Under the pieces are notes generated by a model. The model was not told the origin of the DNA. It did no database searches and saw only the letters and a list, made by a program, of their open reading frames with translations. A program made the translations under genes and the position numbers. Positions 23,643 to 29,292 of a DNA stretch of 64,000 nt are shown here, piece after piece. Within the stretch, counting starts at the first letter, position 1. Each line of letters starts with the position of its first letter. The DNA is taken from the IMG/VR virus record IMGVR_UViG_3300044695_004134, positions 62,001 through 126,000 of that record. One strand, 5' to 3'. The DNA comes from a virus.

Positions 23643-23658
23643 TCTCATCTACGCAACA

Positions 23659-23883
23659 TCACTCCTCTTCGGAGAATCCTTCAATCAGCACTATCTGGTC
23701 CTCATAGTAGGACCTTTCCTCCTCCATGCACAGGTTACCCTCGACCTCGAACACCAGGTCCGTGGCCATCCTTTCGCCACAACCAGTGGAGGTCATCACG
23801 AATTTGATAATATCCTCGAATGCATCGCCATTGGTGATGCATGATTCAATATCGATAATCAAGTCTTTAAATTTGCTCATCAT
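23659..23883 (-). CDS. Hypothetical acidic protein
   Basis: 74 residues from MMSKFKDLIIDIESCITNGD; ends VLIEGFSEEE. The ATG overlaps the stop of the upstream 39-aa gene. A terminator follows 17 nt downstream of the stop. Function unknown. Confidence 0.6.
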   Translation of the reverse strand: MMSKFKDLIIDIESCITNGDAFEDIIKFVMTSTGCGERMATDLVFEVEGNLCMEEERSYYEDQIVLIEGFSEEE

Positions 23884-24002
23884 CAACCTTTCAATTTAGT
23901 GTATACTGTACGGGCGGTGAATGTAATATCAGGAATGCGGTGCTCACGCCGTGCCAACCAATTCACCATATACTTCCAACCAAATGCTTGTGTGTTCGTC
24001 AT
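23883..24002 (-). CDS. Small hypothetical protein (39 aa)
   Basis: Translates as MTNTQAFGWKYMVNWLARRE and ends VYTKLKG. An excellent AAAGGAGATATT precedes the ATG, and the stop overlaps the next start (TGATG). Basic and Trp-containing. It fills the gap below the AAA+ ATPase gene. Confidence 0.6.
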   Translation of the reverse strand: MTNTQAFGWKYMVNWLARREHRIPDITFTARTVYTKLKG

Positions 24003-24017
24003 AATATCTCCTTTAAA

Positions 24018-24899
24018 TTAACCGCAGATGGTGTATTCTGCAAGGTCTTTCCACTTGGCACCAGCAGACTTGCGGATTTTAGTGGTCTGGATGAGTGTAC
24101 GGAGTGACAATTCTTTCACCTCATCTTGGAGGTTGTCAATCAGGTCCAGAGCATCGGACTTTTCAGTCTTTGAATACTCTGGCATAAACTCAGGAAGGGA
24201 CACCAGGTGGCGCATACGCTCCACTTTTTGCTCGGTTGTCATTGTCAGGTCAACAGCCATGGAACGGGTGATGATGGCTTGGTCCATCGAATCGGAGGAC
24301 AGGTTAGAGATAAACACCACCCGGCCCTTGAATTCAAAGGATTGTGGGAGTTCGTCATCCTTCATGTCTGCACGCCATGAAATCACACGGCGGGAGTAGG
24401 AGTCCAATGCACCTTTGAGCAGGTTCAAGGACACTGGATCCTTCAGCACGGAATCGCAGTCGTCAAAAACAACCACGCCGTCCTTGTTTTCATACAGTGT
24501 ACGGTACAGGCCTTTTGGAGTGGAGTAGCCCTTGATAACACGGTAGGACTTGGTGGTGTTGATTTTGCCACCGACCTCGAATTCATCCAGGAGGGTAACG
24601 TCCTTCATGCCGGCATCATTCAGTGCCTTGGTGACGGTGTGGGACTTGCCAAGGCCACCGGGACCAGATACAACCACCGAGGACTGGTCACCTTTCACCA
24701 ACATGGCGACCATGTCAGACACGAAACCGAACCGCTGGTTGATGGTGAAGCGGGACTCCTTCACATTGACAGGAGCACCACCGGTGGCACCTGTAGCCTT
24801 GCGGATCACATAGTCCATGTGTTCCTTTTTGGCACGCTTGACCACCTTGCCGTTGATGTTGGCCACGTATTTGCCACCTACGAACTTGACTTCAATCAT
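24018..24899 (-). CDS. AAA+ ATPase (phage-type)
   Basis: A 293-residue protein. Walker A GPGGLGKS (residues 79-86), GVVVFDDCDSVL (Walker B), GRVVFISNLSSDSMDQAIITRSM (sensor 1 and Arg-finger region). The N-terminal 50 residues (KYVANINGKVVKRAKKEHMD) form a separate small domain. It resembles AAA ATPases found in many phages near replication or early genes, distinct from the BCS1-like and CobS-like ATPases elsewhere in this window. GC-rich codons compared with flanking regions. SD AAAGGAAATT. Confidence 0.85.
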   Translation of the reverse strand: MIEVKFVGGKYVANINGKVVKRAKKEHMDYVIRKATGATGGAPVNVKESRFTINQRFGFVSDMVAMLVKGDQSSVVVSGPGGLGKSHTVTKALNDAGMKDVTLLDEFEVGGKINTTKSYRVIKGYSTPKGLYRTLYENKDGVVVFDDCDSVLKDPVSLNLLKGALDSYSRRVISWRADMKDDELPQSFEFKGRVVFISNLSSDSMDQAIITRSMAVDLTMTTEQKVERMRHLVSLPEFMPEYSKTEKSDALDLIDNLQDEVKELSLRTLIQTTKIRKSAGAKWKDLAEYTICG

Positions 24900-24927
24900 A
24901 ATTTCCTTTTTTCTTTACAATGGTTGG

Positions 24928-24955
24928 ATTATACAGGTACCACTTAGAATGGCAA
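24928..24955 (-). promoter_or_regulatory. Early promoter TTGCCA-N16-TATAAT
   Basis: -35 at 24955-24950, -10 at 24933-24928, upstream of the AAA+ ATPase; preceded 7 nt upstream by a TTGACC-N5-GGTCAA palindrome. Confidence 0.8.
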
Positions 24956-24962
24956 CCAATAC

Positions 24963-24979
24963 TTGACCGGACAGGTCAA
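24963..24979. promoter_or_regulatory. Palindromic operator-like site, copy 1
   Basis: TTGACC-GGACA-GGTCAA, a perfect 6-bp inverted repeat with a 5-bp spacer. It lies 7 nt upstream of the -35 of the AAA+ promoter and overlaps the stop codon of the preceding gene. Confidence 0.6.
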
Positions 24980-25263
24980 CATTCAGGGTCAAAATCCGCC
25001 CACTCTTGGGCTTCGTCCGGCTGACCGTCATCCTCATCCTCGGACTCCATCTCATCCTCGGTGAGACCTTCCACGAAGGTGTCTTCCTCGGTCAAGGAAT
25101 CCACGTAGTCGTTAAAGGAGCACCGGTATGCCACCGGGTCGACCTCACGCAGGACCTCGGAAGCGGAATAGGTCATACCGCACAGTTCCACCGGACCTTC
25201 ACAGTCGTCCAGCATCTCATCAAACCATGCATAGGCGGTGCGCTCAGATATTAAACGGGACAT
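24976..25263 (-). CDS. Conserved acidic phage protein
   Basis: A 95-residue protein: YAWFDEMLDDCEGPVELCG, then ASEVLREVDPVAYRCSFNDYVDS, then a very acidic C-terminus. The LREVDP.AYR..F.DYVD block is familiar from many phage proteins of unknown function. It is the first gene of a promoter-palindrome module (AGGAAAG before the ATG). Confidence 0.65.
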   Translation of the reverse strand: MSRLISERTAYAWFDEMLDDCEGPVELCGMTYSASEVLREVDPVAYRCSFNDYVDSLTEEDTFVEGLTEDEMESEDEDDGQPDEAQEWADFDPEC

Positions 25264-25295
25264 TTTCTTTCCTTTTCTTTCACAATATGGATTGG

Positions 25296-25323
25296 ATTAT
25301 ACAGGTTTCGGTAGGTTTGTCAA
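25296..25323 (-). promoter_or_regulatory. Early promoter TTGACA-N16-TATAAT
   Basis: Consensus -35 at 25323-25318 and -10 at 25301-25296 on the - strand, with the second palindrome 7 nt upstream. Probably one of the strongest promoters in the window. Confidence 0.82.
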
Positions 25324-25330
25324 CCAATAC

Positions 25331-25347
25331 TTGACCGGATTGGTCAA
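25331..25347. promoter_or_regulatory. Palindromic operator-like site, copy 2
   Basis: TTGACC-GGATT-GGTCAA; same position relative to its promoter as copy 1 (7 nt) and again overlapping a stop codon. Confidence 0.6.
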
Positions 25348-25553
25348 GAATCGAATTCGCAGGATTGAGTGTTGTACAGGTACAACGCCTCGCCCTCATT
25401 CAGGATGGCCGCCACTTCCATGGCTTCCTGTTCGGAATCAAATGATTCTATGGAGGTGCCCATGCGGACACCATTCACCAGTGGAGACCAGCGGACCACA
25501 CGGAAGTCCATGGTTTTGTCGTGGTATTCGGCGGTGTAGGTTTTGTTCATCAT
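25344..25553 (-). CDS. Hypothetical protein, predicted leaderless
   Basis: 69 residues (MMNKTYTAEYHDKTMDFRVV...). A TAGAAT -10 ends 7 nt before the ATG. The sequence also sits in frame behind a longer ORF beginning at the TATAAT of a second upstream promoter, but no ribosome site supports that reading. Function unknown. Confidence 0.6.
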   Translation of the reverse strand: MMNKTYTAEYHDKTMDFRVVRWSPLVNGVRMGTSIESFDSEQEAMEVAAILNEGEALYLYNTQSCEFDS

Positions 25554-25560
25554 GTCGTGG

Positions 25561-25588
25561 ATTCTACAGGTTCCAGCAGGTTTGGCAA
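25561..25588 (-). promoter_or_regulatory. Early promoter TTGCCA-N16-TAGAAT, leaderless geometry
   Basis: -35 at 25588-25583, -10 at 25566-25561; 7 nt to the ATG at 25553. Confidence 0.65.
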
Positions 25589-25628
25589 CCATGCTTGCAA
25601 TAGTCGACCAAAATGGTGGGTTATTAAT

Positions 25629-25677
25629 ATAACGCCCAGCCTCCGTGTCCACCCCAGTCCTGCTTTCGAATAGGTCC
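25629..25677 (-). ncRNA. Conserved early leader element, copy B
   Basis: Transcript 5' region below the promoter at 25678-25705. It shares with copy A (23560-23603) TTCGAA, AGCAGGACTGGGG, TGGAC and GAGGCTG. The message then runs into the second promoter and the gene at 25553. Could be a structured leader. Confidence 0.35.
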
Positions 25678-25705
25678 ATTATACCAGAACCAGCCGGTTT
25701 GGCAA
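25678..25705 (-). promoter_or_regulatory. Early promoter TTGCCA-N16-TATAAT
   Basis: -35 at 25705-25700, -10 at 25683-25678. Divergent from the + strand promoter at 25753-25780, with only 47 nt between the two -35 boxes. Confidence 0.75.
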
Positions 25706-25716
25706 GTAACCAAATA

Positions 25717-25783
25717 GTTCTCCATCCTTCCGGTGGGTCATTCCGAGGATGGTTGCCATTCTCGCTGGTTCTGGTATACTCCG
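25717..25783 (+). repeat. Promoter module, copy 1
   Basis: Nearly the same sequence recurs at 25985-26047: TCCGGT, then GTCATTCC/GTATTCC, then GGATGGTTGCCATTC and CGCTGGTTCTGGTATA. Here the palindrome is degenerate. Confidence 0.6.
25753..25780 (+). promoter_or_regulatory. Early promoter TTGCCA-N16-TATACT (+), leaderless geometry
   Basis: -35 at 25753-25758, -10 at 25775-25780; the ATG of the next gene begins 7 nt later. Confidence 0.75.
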
Positions 25784-25787
25784 TTCC

Positions 25788-25988
25788 ATGATAAAATCAA
25801 TTCAACCAACCGACCGCAAGGTCCAAGCCCAATACCTGCTGGACGGTGTATTGGTTACAATTTGCAAGCCTGCCCGCCCCCGTAGGTCGGAACGGACTTG
25901 GTCGGCTGGTGCCAAGTATTCGGTTGCCAACCTTGGAGCCAAGGGTACCAACCTGCGGAATGCTGGCTTGAACCATGCCAAAGGTTGA
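25788..25988 (+). CDS. Small basic protein, predicted leaderless
   Basis: 66 residues (MIKSIQPTDRKVQAQYLLDG...). Very basic: PARPRRSERTWSAGAKYSVANLG. The -10 ends 7 nt before the ATG. The stop codon is in TTGACC of the third palindrome. Might bind nucleic acid or a host protein; no family recognised. Confidence 0.55.
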   Translation: MIKSIQPTDRKVQAQYLLDGVLVTICKPARPRRSERTWSAGAKYSVANLGAKGTNLRNAGLNHAKG

Positions 25989-26001
25989 CCAATCCGGTCA
26001 A
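25985..26001. promoter_or_regulatory. Palindromic operator-like site, copy 3
   Basis: TTGACC-AATCC-GGTCAA, 15 nt upstream of the + strand promoter at 26017-26044; it overlaps the stop codon of the gene before it, like copies 1 and 2. Confidence 0.6.
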
Positions 26002-26016
26002 GTATTCCAAGGATGG

Positions 26017-26044
26017 TTGCCATTCCCGCTGGTTCTGGTATAAT
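26017..26044 (+). promoter_or_regulatory. Early promoter TTGCCA-N16-TATAAT (+)
   Basis: -35 at 26017-26022, -10 at 26039-26044. Drives the GP88-family gene, whose ATG is 30 nt downstream. Confidence 0.8.
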
Positions 26045-26074
26045 ACAGTCATACAATCAAGCAAAGGTCAAAAA

Positions 26075-26824
26075 ATGAATTTACTCTCCACTGGCAACCC
26101 TAAGGTCCTCAAAGGCATGGCTCAGGGTTACAATACCTACATCCTGCACCTCGCTCCAGCCGACCTGTCCGGTTATGAGACCTGCGCCAAGCGGACCAAA
26201 GGTTGCACGGTGGCATGCCTGAACCTCGCAGGACGTGGTGGCATGTTCAAAAAAGGTGAAACCACCAACGTTATCCAGCAGGCTCGAATCCGCAAAACCA
26301 AAATGTTTTTCCAAGACCGTGAGATATTCATGAGCCTTTTGGTCAAAGATATTGAATTGGCTATTAAACAATCCGCCAAAATCAATATGGTCCCAGTGAT
26401 TCGCCTTAATGGCACTTCGGACCTGGCCTTTGAAAAGTATGCCGCAGTCCGTAATGGTGTGGAATATAAAAACATTTTCATGGCATTCCCTGAATTACAA
26501 TTCTATGATTATACCAAGATTCTCGGCCGCAAAATCGCCGATTATCCAAACTATTCTCTGACATTCTCGGCAGCCGATGGTAATGATACGGACGTAGCCA
26601 AGGCAATTGCCCAAGGTTATAACGTGGCAGTGGTATTCGGTATTAAGAAAACCCTCCCAATGCCTGCCGATTATCTGAGTATGCCAGTTTTTAATGGCGA
26701 TGAGTCGGACCTCCGTTTTCTGGATCCAAAAGGCTCGATTATCGGCTTATATGCCAAAGGCAAAGCCAAAAAAGATACCACTGGTTTTGTAAAATACCCC
26801 GCCATTATGATGGCATCCGTTTAA
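26075..26824 (+). CDS. GP88-family protein
   Basis: 249 residues from MNLLSTGNPKVLKGMAQGYN. The conserved block ILHLAPADLSGYETCAKRTKGCTVACLNLAGRG has the Cys residues typical of the GP88 family (first named from a mycobacteriophage gene 88 protein). ARIRKTKMFFQDREIFMSLLVKDIE and VIRLNGTSDLAFEKY also match. Radical-SAM-like behaviour has been guessed for this family because of its Cys cluster, but activity is unproven. AAAGG lies upstream; expressed from its own early promoter. Confidence 0.85.
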   Translation: MNLLSTGNPKVLKGMAQGYNTYILHLAPADLSGYETCAKRTKGCTVACLNLAGRGGMFKKGETTNVIQQARIRKTKMFFQDREIFMSLLVKDIELAIKQSAKINMVPVIRLNGTSDLAFEKYAAVRNGVEYKNIFMAFPELQFYDYTKILGRKIADYPNYSLTFSAADGNDTDVAKAIAQGYNVAVVFGIKKTLPMPADYLSMPVFNGDESDLRFLDPKGSIIGLYAKGKAKKDTTGFVKYPAIMMASV

Positions 26825-26840
26825 ACTGAAAGGAAACATT

Positions 26841-27062
26841 ATGTCCAAAATCAAGCTCCCATTTGAATGCATGGTTGGCACTGAAAATGAGGTTATAACC
26901 AATCCATTCTCAGGAGAATCCATTACATTATCTCCAGAGGCCGTGGCGGTATATGATACCATTATGGGTTGCCAAATGGTCGGTGATTATAAGAGAATGC
27001 AAAAAGGACTGGATTGGTTTCGCCGCCATTATGCCCGAGAATATATGGTCCTCCTGGATTGA
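26841..27062 (+). CDS. Conserved hypothetical protein
   Basis: 73 residues (MSKIKLPFECMVGTENEVIT...). NPFSGESITLSPEAVAVYDTIMG and DWFRRHYAREYMVLLD look like a short conserved phage protein of unknown function. GAAAGGAAAC precedes the ATG; same operon as GP88. Confidence 0.65.
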   Translation: MSKIKLPFECMVGTENEVITNPFSGESITLSPEAVAVYDTIMGCQMVGDYKRMQKGLDWFRRHYAREYMVLLD

Positions 27063-27095
27063 TCCAGTACGTGGCTGGAGAACTAAGGTTCTAGG

Positions 27096-27124
27096 TTGCC
27101 ATTTTCACGCCCTTCCGCCATAAT
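27096..27124 (+). promoter_or_regulatory. Possible promoter TTGCCA-N17-CATAAT (+)
   Basis: -35 at 27096-27101, -10 at 27119-27124, in the gap before the 65-aa gene. The -10 is weaker than in the others. Confidence 0.5.
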
Positions 27125-27155
27125 CCAATCCATGTTGAATTTGAAAGGAAACAAA

Positions 27156-27353
27156 ATGACAAATCAAGACTTGGCCAAGGCACTGGTGGCTGCCATTCAG
27201 GACCGCCAATTCGCCCGTGGCGAGGAACTCCACGCCGCCAACTCTTACACCGTTGGCTACCTTGAGGGTCTCATTGGTACACTCTGCCACCTCAGCCCCA
27301 AGGCTAAAAAAGAGGTTATGAGCACCTTGGTATACGTTTCGACCAACAAGTAA
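27156..27353 (+). CDS. Conserved hypothetical protein
   Basis: 65 residues from MTNQDLAKALVAAIQDRQFA, with GAAAGGAAACAAA before the ATG. YTVGYLEGLIGTLCHLSPKAKKEVMSTL is typical of small phage proteins. Function unknown. Confidence 0.65.
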   Translation: MTNQDLAKALVAAIQDRQFARGEELHAANSYTVGYLEGLIGTLCHLSPKAKKEVMSTLVYVSTNK

Positions 27354-27365
27354 GGAGTAATACTA

Positions 27366-27596
27366 ATGACTGATTTTGAGACCAAGTGCTACGGCATGAC
27401 CGAAGCCGATATCCGGAGCCAGTACATGGGCTCCATCACCGCTAAATTCTCCGGCTTGGAGATGGTGGTCATGTCCATCCTGTCCGATTGTCAGGAACTC
27501 GGTGCCATGGGTCGGAATGAGGCAGTCCGTAAACAGTTGAACGTGGCTAAATTCATCCTCTCGGAAATGATGGATGCCCGTGGCCATTCGGTATAA
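27366..27596 (+). CDS. Conserved hypothetical protein
   Basis: 76 residues (MTDFETKCYGMTEADIRSQY...). MVVMSILSDCQELGAMGRNEAVRKQLNVAKFILSE is helical. TAAGGAGTAATACTA gives a strong ribosome site. Function unknown. Confidence 0.65.
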   Translation: MTDFETKCYGMTEADIRSQYMGSITAKFSGLEMVVMSILSDCQELGAMGRNEAVRKQLNVAKFILSEMMDARGHSV

Positions 27597-27610
27597 GGAA
27601 AGGAATCATT

Positions 27611-27712
27611 ATGTTTTCAGAAAATAAGTGGGAAGACCTTGCATTCAAGGTGGTGCTGGTGCTAGGTGTGGTGGTTGTGTTGCTGGACCTGGTGTACTGG
27701 AGACCAGGTTAA
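27611..27712 (+). CDS. Small membrane protein (33 aa)
   Basis: Translates as MFSENKWEDLAFKVVLVLGV, then a hydrophobic Val/Leu run, ending YWRPG. GGAAAGGAATCATT precedes the ATG. The last gene of the + strand early operon, directly before a terminator. Confidence 0.55.
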   Translation: MFSENKWEDLAFKVVLVLGVVVVLLDLVYWRPG

Positions 27713-27737
27713 AGGTTGGACACCAGTTGGTGGGGAG

Positions 27738-27759
27738 AGGCGCTTAGGCGCCTTTTTTT
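27738..27759 (+). terminator. Rho-independent terminator (+)
   Basis: AGGCGC, loop TTAG, GCGCCT, then seven T. Ends the + strand early operon. Confidence 0.85.
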
Positions 27760-27933
27760 GCGCTTAAAAATCTGGGGCACTGTACCTTAAAGGTAATACT
27801 ATGTAAGTAATTTTGTGCTATGGCCCAAACTCTTTTTTCCCTAAATTTATTTTCTGGGGCCCCTAGCACATTTTCGAATTTTTCACTTTCACATCCCTCT
27901 GGAATTTTCTCCGGACCCCCTACACGGTTTTCG

Positions 27934-27962
27934 AAAAAAAAGGAGTCACTCTCGGACTCCTT
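27934..27962 (-). terminator. Rho-independent terminator (-)
   Basis: On the - strand: AAGGAGTC, loop, GACTCCTT running into eight T. Ends the operon coming from 28 kb and above. Confidence 0.85.
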
Positions 27963-27996
27963 CTATACCGTTCTACGGTTTCTCTACACTTCTCTA

Positions 27997-28182
27997 TTAC
28001 TCCGCTACATCTCCAGCTAAGTCTTCTAAACCGATCAATTCTTGCGTTTCTAAGATATTCGCTCTCTCCTGTGCGGCTTCTTCTGTTGTGAAGTATCCAG
28101 TCTGTACAAACAGTCCTTTTTCTTCGTCTGCGTAGTCTACAATGAAGTGTTCACCTTCTGCTCTTACTGTGGTCTTTGACAT
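27997..28182 (-). CDS. Hypothetical protein
   Basis: 61 residues (MSKTTVRAEGEHFIVDYADE...). Short beta-beta-alpha pattern with acidic end. A late-promoter variant lies upstream at 28217-28224. Function unknown. Confidence 0.6.
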   Translation of the reverse strand: MSKTTVRAEGEHFIVDYADEEKGLFVQTGYFTTEEAAQERANILETQELIGLEDLAGDVAE

Positions 28183-28215
28183 GTCGTTATCTCCCTATGG
28201 TGTGTGTTGACACTT

Positions 28216-28416
28216 CTATTTATTTTCCCACGCCCAATGCACTACACACCAGTCTTCGATGCAACGCTCTTTTGAGATATCGGCTTCTAAACCATTCTGA
28301 ATCATCTTGGTTGACCAATACGTGTAGTAGGACTTCAGGATTTGTTCCTCTGTCCATGTCTCCACAACATCTTGTCCAAACTCTCCCGGGAAGGTGATAC
28401 TCCATCTTTTAGTCAT
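28216..28416 (-). CDS. Conserved hypothetical protein
   Basis: 66 residues (MTKRWSITFPGEFGQDVVET...). WTEEQILKSYYTYWSTKMIQNG and ERCIEDWCVVHWAWE are Trp-rich and conserved-looking. Overlaps the next gene upstream. Function unknown. Confidence 0.6.
   Translation of the reverse strand: MTKRWSITFPGEFGQDVVETWTEEQILKSYYTYWSTKMIQNGLEADISKERCIEDWCVVHWAWENK
28217..28224 (-). promoter_or_regulatory. Possible late promoter AATAAATA
   Basis: One base from the T4 late octamer, with the TAAATA core intact, 34 nt before the ATG at 28182, the same distance as at the fibre gene. Confidence 0.4.
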
Positions 28417-28648
28417 AGCTTTTCAGTCTCTTTATTGTGTTTGGCTTTACTATGAGGATTGTATTCTTCGTCTTTGGAAACGGAAGGTCGAGATGCACTG
28501 ATACTCTTGGTCCTTCCTCCTTAGAGATTTCTGTGTCGTTCCCTACCGTTCCAATAAAGGGTATGCCCTCATGGCGTCCGGAAATTCGCTCACCCATCTC
28601 GAAAGTCGGTTTATACCTGTTCTCTTTGAAGTATTCAGCTAGGGTCAT
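28409..28648 (-). CDS. Conserved hypothetical protein
   Basis: 79 residues (MTLAEYFKENRYKPTFEMGE...). RISGRHEGIPFIGTVGNDTEISKEEGPRVSVHLDLPFP reads like a small beta-barrel (SH3-like). Function unknown. Confidence 0.6.
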   Translation of the reverse strand: MTLAEYFKENRYKPTFEMGERISGRHEGIPFIGTVGNDTEISKEEGPRVSVHLDLPFPKTKNTILIVKPNTIKRLKSYD

Positions 28649-28895
28649 TCAACAGGCCTTCAATCTCTTTTTTGACTTGGGACCTACAAAATTCGAGGTT
28701 GTCTTTATCGTAGGTCGTATATGTCTTATCCCTTAGGTCGGCTCTCTCCACGGCACTCACTGCTTCTTTCAACGTGAGTTCAATTACTTTCTGTGTATAG
28801 CCATACTTCATTTGTTCTGAAGTGTAGATCGTATTTTCTTTCGGATAATCACGATTAGCACTTTCAAATATCTCGATTGTTTTTGTTTTAATCAT
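28635..28895 (-). CDS. Hypothetical protein
   Basis: 86 residues (MIKTKTIEIFESANRDYPKE...). LKEAVSAVERADLRDK and CRSQVKKEIEGLLND are helical and charged. Overlaps the next gene by 14 nt. Function unknown. Confidence 0.55.
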   Translation of the reverse strand: MIKTKTIEIFESANRDYPKENTIYTSEQMKYGYTQKVIELTLKEAVSAVERADLRDKTYTTYDKDNLEFCRSQVKKEIEGLLNDPS

Positions 28896-28896
28896 T

Positions 28897-29292
28897 TTAA
28901 TCTATCCATTCTAGAATTTCAAAATATTCTTCGGCACGTTCCTTAGCATGTTTAAAGGAGGTCGCAAGAATTTCTAATTCAAGTATATCATCTTCGAGGT
29001 GCATTGTAAATGGACAATCGTTTGCTTTTTTGGAAGAAATAACGTCACCAACGTCAATTCTACCTTTTACTTTGTAGAATCTTCCGTTTTTAATGCGATC
29101 AAGAAAATCATACGTTTCTTCGTGTACAGATACCACACCTTCAAACCAAACTTCGGCTTCTTCTTGGGTTTCAAACTCTGGTGAGAGTGCGGCTCCGGAA
29201 CCCGGATTAATCCAAAACCAGACTGCATTCTCCATGTTCGCTTGACGATACTTGATAAGTGCGGCTTTGAATTGCTTTTTCTGAACCGTCAT
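28897..29292 (-). CDS. Hypothetical protein
   Basis: 131 residues (MTVQKKQFKAALIKYRQANM...). NAVWFWINPGSGAALSPEFETQEEAEVWFEGV suggests a small alpha/beta domain. ATGA overlap with the oxygenase gene upstream. Function unknown. Confidence 0.6.
   Translation of the reverse strand: MTVQKKQFKAALIKYRQANMENAVWFWINPGSGAALSPEFETQEEAEVWFEGVVSVHEETYDFLDRIKNGRFYKVKGRIDVGDVISSKKANDCPFTMHLEDDILELEILATSFKHAKERAEEYFEILEWID

Larger units (their letters stand above)
23200..23658. other. Non-coding region; candidate replication origin
   Basis: About 460 nt with no convincing gene. It holds two perfect DnaA boxes (TTATCCACA on the - strand at 23302-23310 and 23313-23321), several GTGTCG repeats (23329-23370), five 10-bp direct repeats (23436-23485) and a promoter/terminator pair at its right end. 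Such clustering of DnaA boxes and iterons is typical of origins. It also lies next to the switch in gene direction at 25.6 kb. Inference only. Confidence 0.4.
27713..27996. other. Intergenic gap between convergent operons
   Basis: About 280 nt without a convincing gene. It holds a + strand terminator (27738-27759) and a - strand terminator (27934-27962) that end the two facing operons. Nothing else recognisable. Confidence 0.7.

Noticed and set aside
23303-23707. + strand ORFs over the non-coding region
   Set aside because: They run against local promoters, lack ribosome sites and read through repeats and hairpins.
25678-25679. Start of the 25344 gene at 25679
   Set aside because: That ATG overlaps the TATAAT of a promoter, so it cannot be in the transcript; the ATG at 25553 fits better.
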